In this document: piece by piece, positions 1-13,500 of the stretch
Numbering within the stretch: position 1 is the stretch's first letter
Layout of the letters: every line of letters begins with the position of its first letter
Source: Cloeon dipterum
Taxonomy: Eukaryota; Arthropoda; Insecta; Ephemeroptera; Baetidae
DNA length: 64,000 bases
Reading direction: 5' to 3'
Assembly: GCF_949628265.1 (NCBI RefSeq)
Contig: NC_088786.1
Location: 11,532,001-11,596,000, forward strand
Position numbers and translations under genes: made by a program
The notes under the pieces: generated by a model
Databases searched by the model: none
What the model was told of the DNA's origin: nothing
Seen by the model: only the letters and a program-made list of their open reading frames with translations

Positions 1-697
1 CTTTTCTTTTTGGCAAACAAAAAATGGAAATGAAATCAAGCCCGCCCAAAACTTCCGGCTTATTTTTAGTAGTTCTGATAGCACAGCAAGTATTTTTGTG
101 TATAGATAACCATACATAATGCATATCAAAATCGGAGATTAATTTACCAAACTCAACCAAGTATATTAACAAGGTCGTGTGAAAATCTCCCGAAGAGATA
201 TGTACGCGCGGTGCACGAACATCTCTTCTTCCTCTTGCTCATTCACCTCACTCATTTCATTTTTGTTTAATTCTCTCACATATCTTAACTTCACTTCCAA
301 CGTGTCATAAAAAATTGGCAAATTGTCCCATTAAAATAAATTACCCACCGTCAGAAAATCATAATAGTATGAGTTATACCATTTTATTATGACTATCAGT
401 TATGAGTATTTTTATTTCTATAGTTAAAATAAATTGCAAAACAATGATGACAATCATTTTGAAGCAGCACTGAAACAATACTTTAACTATTTTACGCGTC
501 AATTCAGTCCCTGTTTCCATTTTCACATAATTTCGAATATTTTCCTGCTAAAAAGTTTTTTTTATAGCACTATATGTCCATATAAACATAATATTTATGT
601 GGAATTGGTGTTAAAATTACATTTTCACCAGCAAGATAATTTTTAAGACGTTGACTGGTAAAACATTTATTTATTTATTTATATATTGAATTGGCAG
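1..697. other. AT-rich intron or intergenic sequence
   Basis: AT-rich sequence with no convincing coding potential. Its right end (T-rich run, then TTGGCAG at 691-697) is a good splice acceptor for the exon at 698, so at least the last part is intron of a gene that begins left of the window. Confidence 0.6.
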
Positions 698-903
698 CTT
701 TTGGAGTCTACGGACCGCCATACGGTGTGCCGATGCGGCCTTCCAGCGTTCCTGGAGTAGCGACCTGGGGCTCGAAGCCCGCGAACCACGGCTGGACTCA
801 GTTGAACCCGGTGCAGAGGCCGGTGCACCAGAGCATGTGGACCATGCAGCCGCCGAGCCTGGTGGCCCCCACCTACGACTACCTGTGGCCGGGTAGGCGG
901 TGA
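698..903 (+). CDS. 3'-terminal coding exon of an unidentified gene
   Basis: The exon follows a TTGGCAG acceptor and begins with two bases completing a codon split by the upstream intron. It then encodes about 68 residues rich in Pro, Gly, Tyr and Trp (early motif FGVYGPPYGVP, ending PTYDYLWPGRR) before TGA at 901-903. It is clearly GC-richer than its AT-rich surroundings, as real exons in this window are. A canonical AATAAA lies 167 bp downstream. No domain is recognisable. The composition looks like a low-complexity C-terminal tail of a larger protein. I do not recognise the gene, and the rest of it lies outside the window. Confidence 0.6.
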
Positions 904-1069
904 CGCGACAATCGACGAAAACCACGCCATTCATCCATTGACTACGATTTAAATTAACAAACTGTTTTGTTGTATTTTTCCTCTCAAAGTTTGAAACCTG
1001 AACAAATTGAAACAGACCTTTCGGAGGAATTTTGGGCTCTCTCTGATAATTTAATTCACAGATTCGAAC

Positions 1070-1075
1070 AATAAA
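1070..1075 (+). terminator. Polyadenylation signal AATAAA
   Basis: Canonical AATAAA 167 bp after the stop codon of the terminal exon at 698-903. It is placed as expected for that gene's 3' UTR. Confidence 0.5.
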
Positions 1076-1594
1076 ATCGAAAGCTATTTTACCTTAAGGT
1101 CTGTTTGTTTTTGATAAACTTTGAGACGTGTTTTATATTCAGTCAAGCGGCTGTAAATAAATTATCATTTTGAAGCGGAAAAAGGTCATATAAACCTAGC
1201 AACCAACCATGAAAATTCCAGCTGCTGATAGCATTTTTCCACAAACGAATTATATGCGACAAGATCTTTGCACAAACCCGAAAAATTATATGTCTTACAC
1301 TGCCAATTATTACGATAAAGAGACCAACCTTTCGCCCACGCAAATAATTTCGTTTGCCTCTATTTTCCGGCCATTGATCGAGTAAATGGCTGTGTCGCGC
1401 TTTTCAACGTGAAATTCGTATCTTTGGACCGAAAATCAGGGCCGCGTGCATGTAAATATTTTGATTGTGCGGGTCGTACGAATATGTGCTGCGAAGCGGA
1501 GCTCTATTATAATTTATATGGCGGCCGGTGGCAGTGAAAGTGCTGGAGGCGAGGCTGCGGCGCGCACAACCCGTTCAGTCTCTTGTCTGACACC

Positions 1595-4500
1595 ATGGAT
1601 GCGCGTCTGCTCTTCTGCCTCCAGCTCCTCGTGCTCGCCGCGTCGGCTCAGGACACAGACAAAGTACGTTTTGACTTAATTCACACTGCAAGCACTAATT
1701 TTATTTTACACACATATGCAAGTTCTTATCACGAGTTTTCTACTTATTTTTTTCGATAACTTTAAATATATCTTTTAAATGTTACAATTTTGTATAACCT
1801 GAAATTTATATTGCGTTATATTTACTAAAATTCTCCGTAGATATTTATCTGGAGAGCTAAATAATCAATTTGATGTTTTCTTAAGAACACGGCTCACCAA
1901 TAATTGAAAATTCCACACTTTTCTAATCGAAATATTTTCAAACCCTCTAATATTGATACCTTTTGAGATTCACAAAATTGTGGGATACGTTTGAACATTG
2001 CAACATCAATTCCAACGTCATAAAATTTTACTAATCCATAAAAACTTTGCAGCATTTCTTTTGGTGACACCAAAGGTTCTTTATTTTAAAATATACGAGA
2101 CAAAAATATTGTTTTACGAAATTACATAATCTAAATTCAATTGGAAACTATCAACTAATTTTGGTAAAAAGTGAAATTAAAAAGATTACGCTCTGCGTCA
2201 CGGATGAACAAGTTCAATTATAAGATTATATTGCCTGCGTGCATAACCTGTTAGTTTCACTTTTTATAGATTAATGCGAAGTTAATTTTTTCGGTTTTTG
2301 TCTTTGACCACCTTACAAGGCAAATTCCAATTTTCACGTTTTTTACATAAAAACTATTTCCTTCAAAATCCTATTAATTTCATTGGTTTCTCTTTAATTA
2401 CTCTTTTGTATTAATTTGACGTGCTCTTATTTAAATTAAAGAGATTTTTCATTTTCATTGAAGGGCAGTAGTGCGAATTTACAACAATGCACACAGCATT
2501 GCGTATTGTTTATGCGCGCGCCTTTGAAGCATTAAAATGCAAGTGAATGTCGCACTTTGGGAATTGCATTCTGCGTCGACAATGGGTGGCGAGAGGGAAA
2601 CTTGAGAAAAAGCGTAAAACCCGAACGGAACAATCAACCTCTGCCTTTCTTTGCTGTTGATAATAATAATGTTTTGATGCGTCCACGCCTTCTTCCACGT
2701 GTGCGCCTGATTCAATATGCAAAAGAGAGCGACAGCCATAAAAAAGCAACTCGCTCGGCATGCGAGGCGGCGATTCTCGAAATATGCCAACCTGTGGTTT
2801 GCACGGAGTTGAAAATAATCTCGAGCAAACGAGATCGAGCTCGCCAGCACTTTCCCTGCTCGGGATGAAATTCATCCTCTCATCCTTCGCTTCTTGTCCT
2901 TTCCATCGCGAAATACAACTAGAGGCGGATCTACAGGATGGACCAAAGTGCACGGGGCATTCGTTTCACCTCAACCTCACAATGCTCGAAACCTTAGAGA
3001 AACTCATAGAAAAAATGAAAAGCACAATAATTACTGTCATAATATTTTAATTTCTATCACAGATAATTTAAATTATAAAGTTGTCCATTCACCCCAATGT
3101 CTTTGCCATCAGTGTGTGCGAGTGAGATAAATACATCAAATTTGTTGTCCGTGAATTTAGTGATCGTTTGATTGATACATATTAATTTGGAAATCATTGG
3201 AATAACTCTGTTAACTTTCGAGTTTGAGACAGCCTGTATAATTTTGAGGCATGCGAGCAGAGGAGTATTCAGGTTTTAGGCGACCGCTCGTGGATATAAC
3301 CGAACATCTGTGTGCGTGCGGATACGTCTGTTAATGGCACAATGACCCAGAAGTCGCGACTTAATTAAGCCTTCGTAAAAATGCAGCCAACTTTTACTTT
3401 TAATTGTAAAAAAAATCAACGTGAATAGGTTGAATGAATCCATGTCGAATATTCTTAGTTTTATTTATTTAGCATTATTCAAAATAACTCAATTATATAT
3501 TAGTTTTCGCAGAATTTGTTAGAAAATCTCGAACCACAGGCTAAATTTTCAATTATTTTAACTAATATCTTAAAAATCATCACTTAAAAATAATGCCGTT
3601 TAAAGATTTAATTGGAAAAAATCGCTTTAATTAATAAAAAAAAGGAAGTAAATAATACCTCTACTACTTCTCTAATAGAGACGAATGGCATATCAATTAA
3701 TTTCAAAAGTATATTTTGAATAGACATGGTTTGCAGTTCAATCGCTTAAACAAATGTTTTAATTTCAATTTAATTGAAACCAAATTTCTCAGCTGCGCTG
3801 TCATTTGCTACCATTAAAATTAAAGATGATTTGTTACAGTTTTCAAATATAATAACTGCACGGGGAGCACCGTTGATCGCCATGAAATTTACTGAAAGCA
3901 ATTCCCTTTGTAACAACGTCTCTGCTCTGATTACCCTTGTAGCGAGCAAATATAAATAATGGATTCCATGGTCACGTGCGTTTTGATTTTCTCGTTACTG
4001 ATTATCTCAAGCAGCCCTTTGTCTCGTTTGTTTTGGCGCTATCTCTTTTACCGGCCTTTTACCATTTTTACCTGCTTATAGTCAATCTGTTCTTTGGATT
4101 CGCTTCACTCCTCAAATCACACCTTAAAAAGCTCATAAAAATCTCCAACACATTTTCTTGCACTCTAATTTCTGTTGATATAAAATCACAAATAACAATA
4201 GTTGGCAATTAAATGAAAGATATTTTTGACATTAAGAGGCAAACGGCTTGGAGAGAAAATTTTTTTGCCACTTCAAAATTAATGTTTTTTTAAATGATTA
4301 TTTATGCAATTGGAGAAATTTTCTTTACGTGCGGCTATATTTTTATAATTGAATTCAATTTGGTGAGTTAAAAACTCAAATAGACTGGAGGGGCTGTAGA
4401 AACCAACTAATTGTGGTCTCAGGCAATCATGAAAATTGCGACTGACCGTTCCAAGAAGTGGTTTTCAAATCTGTATAGAAAACGCGCACCAGACGCGCGA

Positions 4501-7500
4501 AAACATACTTTCGCGATTTGAGTCGATTTGAAGCGAGAGATTTGTAGCAAGCGCAATTTTTCCTTAATCATACTTTGGCCGTCTTTCTCTTCCCATATAA
4601 CAAAACAATTGCAGACCTCGTTGGTGGCGGACACGTCTCATTTTATATAATTGGTTGGCAGTCGCCGACTGGAAGCATTATACCTACAAGAGCAACAAGT
4701 TTTAGAAACGTGCTCTCAACAGAAACAGAAACAGACAAACTATCGTTCCATGGATGAAATTAGCTTCTGCCTGTGCAACCCTCTTCTATCTCAAACAGTT
4801 CGTCATCCATATTTTTTTATAAGCCTCCCAAAATTTCATTGAGAGAAATCACATAATTTTCATACTCTTCTCAACAATCGATATAAATTTGAGGCAAGTT
4901 TATAAATTTATGTCTAAAAATGTTTGTACAAAAATTTAAGACGAGAGAAATCAATAAATTATTGTGAGCAACCTATTTTCATGTATATGGAAATGTAAAC
5001 ATGACTGCTTTGTTAGTTTTACAGTTTAATTTTTAATGACACAACTCATTAAAATATTAATTCCTATATATATGTTTCAACAAACAGATAAAACTCGTCT
5101 GGAGGCATTGCTCATTATATCCTCCAAGAATATATTGAAGTAACAATCATAATCAATCTGTCACGAGTATGTTTCTGGAGAGCGGTTGTGTATCAGTTTG
5201 TGCCGAAATTTAACGTTGATTTGTAATTAGCCATATTGACATTAATTGCTCAATTCATTGAGAACTTAATGTCGAGACTTTCTAAACGAAAGACTGCGAT
5301 GACCTTGTGAGAAAAAGCAGCCTGTGCGAATTCGAGCGGATTCAATTTTGTTTGCGCATGCAGCAGCGAAACGAAACACCGGTGGTTCACAGAGAGATCG
5401 GAAAATTAATACCGAGCAAGCAGCAATAAATTAATCCGCAAGAACAATTGCCGCGTGCTGCTGTTGCTGCAAAATAAAAAAAAATATATACAATCAGCCT
5501 TCTTGAACAAACTGCAGAAAACAAACGGATCACTTTCCATCGATTGAAGCAGTGTGTTCACGTCGAACCATGCCAGCATGCGATCTCCACACACGGTATT
5601 ATATTTGTTTATCGTCAATGTATCGATTTATTCTCACACGTCCAGCCGATCACGATTCGACGCAAGCGGCACTTGATTGATTGGCACGTCTGCTCCGCTG
5701 CCTTCTCGCGGCCGCAATAAATCATCGTTTCTCGCGATTCCGCGTTCAGAAAGGCGCCGAAAACGGTGGCTAAGCTGCTTGTCTTTCCGTTTAAGACTTT
5801 AAGAGAAAGTACTCGCAAGTGGGCAGCAAAACGAAACGGACGGTCATCCTTGTGACGAGACAACAACCTTTGTCCTTCACGACAAACGACAAGCACCGGA
5901 GCTCATCGTCAAACGACAAGAAAATGCGTGGAATAAAAATCCATCCTCGGGGAACGGAGAAAATAAATGCTTACCAACGCGGCATTTAGTACCGACAAAA
6001 GAATTCACTAAATTTGTTTTCAGCCGGGATAACACACATTTGTGGCTCCTGGACATGAAATTGTCACAATTAAAGACGTTTTCAATTAATGCTAAACAGG
6101 TCAACAACTGTTGCCAAAGTAATGAAGCTTACTTTGTATGAGGAGTCATGCTTCGCTGGCGAACAGCCAGAGAAAAGAATAAATATGATAAGCAGGATCG
6201 GTAATAATAGCGTATAGGTTGTATGTCTGATTTTTAAGATTGAAATTAAACTCTTTATTTGCATGTAAAACAATACAATTATAATTTTGTGATGAGCAAA
6301 ATAGCAAACTTATTTTCTCTATGCGTGGTGAGTTTTTGCTCCTATTTTTACAACGTATTCCTATATCAATTATAGCTGTTTACGATGAGGGAAACGGGGA
6401 ATAAAAATTATAAAATGTAAGACACTTTTGTTTGAACGGATTTTTTGAAGGGGCAGAGTTTTATTTGTAATATAGTGTGTCTATATATTATATATAATTC
6501 GATAAGCATAAAATCTTTTATAAAACCTTTTTTTTCCTCAACACATTTTCATAGACTCATAGAAGGCCTTCTGCAATTTGGCAAATAAATAAGTCTATGT
6601 ATTATTAATGTATTATATATTATGGGGTGCATTGTTATTATAAATAAATATATTGAATTTAAAGTGGAATTATGGTAACAATTGTTATTGTCTATTTGAA
6701 TAATCGTTTGCTTCAGCTAGCGGCAAATTTATTTCAATTTTTGAGAAGCAAAATAACCAAACAAGATTAAAATGCTTTATAAAAATTAACCCGATTTTCA
6801 CCAAATATTAAAATGCTTGAGCAATATAGTTTAAATTTAAATTAAAACTCTTTTAATCGGAATCTAAGTAACGTTTTATCACGGGAATACTCCTTATAAT
6901 GAAACAAATTTATTTTTCCATTAGCAAGACCATTTGAAAAACACCAAACATATTTTACTGTGGTAATTTGCAGTGCTACAACGGTAAAGTTTGGCTTTTG
7001 CTCAATCCTCATGCAAGAATTAGTCTTTCATTGGCATCAAGAATTTCTCTCACTTTTGGAGAAGTCAAACCCTCTTTAAGTTGAATTATTACAGCAGGAC
7101 TTTCTTTGACAGTGAGCTATCAATAAAACTGCTTTTTTTGCCGCTTGCCAAGAATTCAAATATTAATTTGAACATAACAATCATTTTCCAACTTCAAAAT
7201 GCAGCCTTGGAATATTTTTGGCTCCATCCGCTCTATCCTTTGATTGAGTGCTTTTGAAAGTAAGCGCTAGCAATAGCATGACTTTATTCAAACCAATATA
7301 AAGCTACTTTGCATGAATAGTTTCCTCACCGCGGTTTTACCTCTAAAAGCGACTCCCATGTGTCAGTTGCACCACAGGCACAGGCAGTAGATGCGATTTC
7401 TTAATTTTAGTTATTTTAATGCCTTCTTTCTTTATAGATCCATAAGTGTAGGCGGCAAAAAGCGCACGACGCCGACTATGGGTTGATTACCATTAAAAAT

Positions 7501-10500
7501 AGCTGCAGCATCAGATAAGCAAATAGTGCAACCGTTGGATTGTTGGCCAACAACAATGGGAGCCAAACGAGGCGCGAGGTCGGCCGGGTCAGTCGTGGGG
7601 TCACGGAACGAGAGCACTTTATTTGCGCTTTTTAATGCTTTCCTCTGCGCCCCAAGGTCGGCCGCCCCCGCAATAAACGAGCGCGTCTCAGGCTGCCTCA
7701 ATACTTTCGATACACTTTCGGCAACTTTGGTTGGACACACAACAATCAATAGCAATTATTGGCAAACTGCAAGCGTGCCAGAGAAGCCAAAGAAAGGAGC
7801 AAGGTTAATTACACAGTCCTGTGTAAGAGGTCTGCACTCGATTTAATTGCATTTGGTTTGGCCAATCTTTGACTCAGACAGCTTTACGTCAGTTCTGAAA
7901 TGAGAGAGAAATTGTTGCAGAAGTCCTTTCAAGGAAAATTAAAATCTAGTATTAGTAATAGATTTTTCTCAACTAGTGTTGCTATTGCAGCTGGTACTCC
8001 AGTTTTTGATATGAGAAAAAGATTTCTTTTACAACTTTCAATAATTTTTTATTTCAACAACAAAAAAATGGAAAAAAACTCGTTCAAAAGGATTAATGTG
8101 CATGGCTCCCAGTTTCAAAATAATGCGGTTAGCACAATTACTTTTGAACTGACGATAAAACTTGAACTTTGAAGGAGTTTCTTCGGGCAAGGTAAATCAT
8201 TTTCAGGACAATAAATTCGGGGTAAAATATTATTTTTGCCAATTTAGTCGTTCTTAATATTCCAAAAGAGCAGAAATTCCAATTAAATAATAGCCAAATT
8301 TTTTGCAATGATCACTTTGCGTCTTTAAAAATTTGCAGAGATTGGAATCGAATCCTTCTAGGAGTAAAAAATGTATCATGAAAGATCAGAAAACTTCTGA
8401 TTGAAGGGTAAATTTACGAGGGCAAGAATAGCGTTAGCTTTAGAAATATCAGAGTTTCAAAATTTTATACTTTAAGCCTTTTTTATCCAGCATAGTCTGA
8501 AACAAAATCCGTGTAATTGAGAGCTTATAAAAGTGGTTAATTACAAAAATGCGTAAATCTATCGATGATTTCTGAAACTGAGATTCTAACTTTTAGCGCG
8601 ACACGATTTTCCTCCTCACGCATAAATGTATCTCCTTCCATTAACATTGCTGACTAATTGAATTTATTAAAATAATCTAGCACCACTGCTCATATTTTTT
8701 TAGCAGGAAAGTTTATATTTTCGTGCTCAATCTAGGCACATTTTAAGGCCTTCCTTACATCTTCATATTTTTAATGTCAAATACATTTTTTACATTTTGA
8801 AATGCTAATGAAAATGTTTGAAGTGCTCTTGGAGTTTCCAAACCACGAGCGGAGAGATTACTGCTCCTTTTTTAGTGACGGGATACTTTTTCATTAGCTG
8901 ACTAGTTGACATAAATTTTTACACAGACTGAAGCACGCAACTGTTTTCTCGTATTTGCTTAGTTTTATGGACCACTAAGAGGAAGAAAGCACGGTGCTCA
9001 GCTAAGGTTTTAAGAGGAAAAGGTTGCGCTGTACTCCGGTATCTCCCAAGATTAAATTTTTAATAATTTCCGTTAATAACGCTCAAGGTACACATGCTGC
9101 GCGCCGCATCCTGCACTTCTGGTTCACTTTTCACGCTCGAGACGGCAGCTGTTGTAAAATGATAGTTAAAATGCTGCCAATTAATTTAGTAACGAGAAAC
9201 ATTAAAATCAATAGAGCGTATAAGAGTCTCGTAATTAGGAAAGTTAAAAAACAACATTAGCTTGAGCTTGGTGCAGACGGTTGATCACGAATTCGCGAGT
9301 CGCCGTCGTTCGCTTTCACGAGGGCCCTGTGATCGCCTTTTCATCCGATCATTTCCAAAGCGCGCGCTGCCGTAAACAATGCAAATTGAACATTATCGAC
9401 GCCCGCTCCGCGCTCGGAGCCCTTTGTAGAGCGCGCCGCTCTCAAGGATGCTGCCTGCAAATAAAATGTTGTGCTCCGCTTCCAGTTGTTGCCGCAACTT
9501 GCATTCGCCATGCTCTATGTCCAAACTTCTTCTCTCTTTAATTGTCAGTCTCCGCAGCCGCAACAAACCTCTGATGAAATCCTGCGAGAGAACTAAGCCC
9601 ATCATCGATTTGATAAAAAAAATCCTCGTTTCCCGTTCGAAACAAACTCCTCCTCTGTTCTAAGTATACATTTTTTAACATTGTTTCGCACTTGAAAAGA
9701 AAATTGAAACGGATCAGAATGATTCTTGATGGTTTTATGGCCAGTATGTTTATCATTAATTGGTGTTTGCTTTTCTCCCCAAGAAAGAGAAAAGAAAGTA
9801 ATTTTAATTGTGCTGGAGGGAAGGAACCCCTTATTTTAGCTTTTGTAATTGCTTTTCGAGAGGCATGAATAAAATAATTATTTCCTGCACCTAAATAAGT
9901 CTATAAGTATATAACGTAAAAAATTAACAAAAACTTTTTCTCTTTTTAAAACAGTAGAATCCGGTAAAATCATTTTTATTAGTTTTAAAAGAAGCTCTTT
10001 CTTCTTCTATTGTACCAAAAATTATTCCATTGGATTGGTCATCAGGATAAAAATCAGTGTATATTTTTAAAAATTGAAATATGCATGGCTTGTGAATGTT
10101 CTCATATAACATTTCTTCATAAACACGGCCAGTTTAAAAGTTTGCCATTGTTGAGAAATCGCCTTACCACAACGAGTTATTTTTCTTTCTAAAACTTTTC
10201 AAGAGGTGCAAATTCCTCTTAAACTTGGATCGAAGCAATCAACCGCGAGATTTACGGTTTTACATCTGTTTGCACATAAAGAAGCAATTTCGTACCTTTT
10301 TGGCTGCTGCGCGAGAAATGCTCTAATAATGCTGATTGCATAAAATTTAGAGTAAACACCGGCATTTCTCGCGCCTAAGCGAAAAGTGGCGTGTCGCTGC
10401 TCCGTGCATTTCACTGTCTACATCACGCACGTGCCGATGATGAAGATAAGACTGTTAGAAAGCAATTTCGTTGCCATCTCATTACATTATCATCGCGCAC

Positions 10501-13500
10501 AACGCGCTAAAAGATGATTTCCTGCTTTTGGTTACCTATATGCGGGCACCACAATTTGTTGAACCGTGAAGAAAACAACCCGCCGCCAGAGATTTCTGCG
10601 ACCGCGAGCACGCGCGCGAGGAGAAATCCGCAGACGATCGCAGAAAGCAGACCCGCTAATAAACTGGATCATTTTTTGATAGAGAGGAACAAAACAGAGT
10701 CAGCTCGATTATGTACGCATTCATGCAACGCTTCCGTTATGCAATTGAAACGGAAATTAAAAAATGAAATGACATTGGGAGAAAAAATGATAAATAATAT
10801 TAAACAAAAATCTGATAAGCTCTTTTTAGAAATGAAAATTTCAATATTTTAATTTGATTTTGAAATGACTACAATCATAGGAAATCAACAAGAATTGTAG
10901 AGCTAAAAAAATAACAATACACGCACTCTTACAGTACAGCACGTGTTTCAGCCATGCAGGCCTCATCGGCAGGTTTTCTACCTTTGAAACAAAATTCATA
11001 GCCATGATATAGCCACAGAAAATTTTGAATCAGATATCGTTAAAAACACTCGCTTGCACTCATCTCTGAATGGAATTATCAAAATCCTAACTTTTATGAT
11101 TGAAAATATATTAGTTTCGAATTAAAATTCCATGAATCTACCTCGATGAATATTGAGGTAGCTTATTTATTTTTGTCTCTAAATTTCTAATGAAATTTTA
11201 AGATACTTAATGAAAGATGGTTAAATTTTTTTCAGGCAAAGAGACAAATATTCCGCGAGCAAGTGCTGCCACATAATGGAGGAAAAATTCCCGAGTCTGC
11301 GTTTCGTTCAGACAGACTAGCGCTGAACAAACTGCAGAAACTCGGCGTGGCTGTTCCCGATGGAATCAGTCTAGATGCGAGGACCAACTCGGTTTTTAGG
11401 GTATCACACGACCCTGAGACGGAGTACACCCTTATCAAGATCCTACAGGTAATAATATCCTGTATTTACGCCAATTTCAACTGAGCCAGAAATGTCGTGA
11501 AGGAGGACGAAGGGCGCTACGTTCCCACGGAAGGCCGCAGGTACCCGACCTTCCCCAGGTCGGTGCAGTCGACGTACCTGCTGCGACCTCCGATCGGCTC
11601 GTTGCGCCTGCAGCACCACTTCCACCGTGCCCTGCCAGGTCCAGGACTGTCTCTTGGCGGCGCCACCATTGAGGCCACTTCTGGAGTAGCATCCGCGGCG
11701 CCGAGTCCTCAGCAGCCAACCCGGGGCTACCTGCCGGCCTACGCCAGCGGCCACTTGGGCTACAAGCCGCGACTGTCGCCACCCACCGGCACTCTGGCCT
11801 CGCCCCTCTCAGCCGCCCTTCGAGCTGAACATACTGAAGAGGCCGCCAAACCCGCGGACAAGTTCAATTACGGATTCTACGGTAATTATTTGCATGACTT
11901 GCATTCGTAGGAAATTCCGCAGCCACTAAGAGAACATCAGAAACTGATCAAAATATAAAATATTACAATTCATTTTTTCCAAAGAAGAATGGTTATTTTG
12001 GGAAATATCAACAGTTATTTCTCACAAATGTTCCGAAAGTAGGCGATATATATACGATTTTTCATCTATTAATATTTTGTACAAATTTTAACTCAAGAAT
12101 TAGGCAGCAAAGGAATCATAAAAAACTTATTAAACCAATATATTATGACACACTCATATTAAATAAAATTTAATGAAAATTGCCTCATTTTTTTAAGAAG
12201 AGACTGTATCTCTTTGATACATCTCCTTTTTGTTAAATTTGTTTTTAAGTCTCTTGAACGTAGGAATTATCTGTAAAAAAAACATTACACATAGAACAAA
12301 TAGTGTTTAACTTGTTTTGAAGCAGCCAAAATAAAACATTGTCGGGACAAGTGAAAATTTAATTTAATCGTTAAAAACATTTTACTCTGCTCAAGCGTAA
12401 GTGAGTGGCAAGGACATTAACGCGTCATGAATGTTAAGGAGAGAGTAAAGATTTGATCAACGCCAATCTAAGTGTTGGGCTGCTGCCAATTGTTTGTTAT
12501 TTACATAGCATATCCGATAGTAAAATCGCTGAAAATTTCTCTTTAGATTTTATTTGCTAACTTTAGACAACTTTCAACTCGGTCGTCCTTATGTTATGAA
12601 AGAAAGAAACCAAAATGTAGAGAAGATGATAGAAATCGGTTAATAAATTTATATTACAAAGTTTTTTATAATTCGCCATTTTCCTACTCATATAAAATTG
12701 TTTGCTATAACCCCAAAAATTGCAGGTCTAGATGCTGACTCCGGCTTCCAACCGTCTCCACGACTGAATCTGCTGCAACCGTCGAGCTACTCGAGCTTTT
12801 TCACGCCGACGAGCGCTTTCTCGAGCGGCTTGGTGCACGTCCGCTACCCTTTCCGCAACACATACGCAACTGATTCATTTTACGGTAACCCCCTGGACAA
12901 CAGTCTGGCTGGCAGAGCTGCTGAAGACGCTTACTCCGCCGAGTCCGCAGTCCACGAAATCCGAAGGAGCGCGACCTTGGTGTGCGAGGGAAACACGAAC
13001 GGCGAGGCGAGAACCCACCCCCACCCTAACGGAGGATGCACGGTATGTAATGAGAACAATAATCCTACAAATGCATAAGAAGCAAGTCATCCAACAAAAT
13101 GAATACTAAATATAAATTTTCCTTGTCATTTCATAAAAAAAATGTCGAATAGCAAACAATTGCGAGAAAAAATAAAATCGATAATTTCATGTCTATAAAC
13201 TCTATGTTCAAACTGTTCAAATAGATTGGTGGTGTACATAATATACCTTTTATTTCAATTTGTTTTGTATCAAACTTATTGGCACGCATTGAAAGCTGAT
13301 TGCGCGGATAATGGTCGGTCGCTCGATCGTAAAAAGCAGTTAAATCATCGCCACGAGTCATCGGAAGGGAAAATTGGTATTCGGCGGTGCCGAAAATGGC
13401 GATACCAATTAAAATGACGCCGCTTTCACCGAAGATCGCAAGAATATTATTTGCTTGTCATTTTGCCCGCATGAATCTCGCGCTTACGTGTGCGGGAAAA

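Noticed and set aside
2479-3130. Overlapping open frames on both strands within the long first intron
   Set aside because: No family resemblance, no consistent splice sites, and competing frames of equal length.
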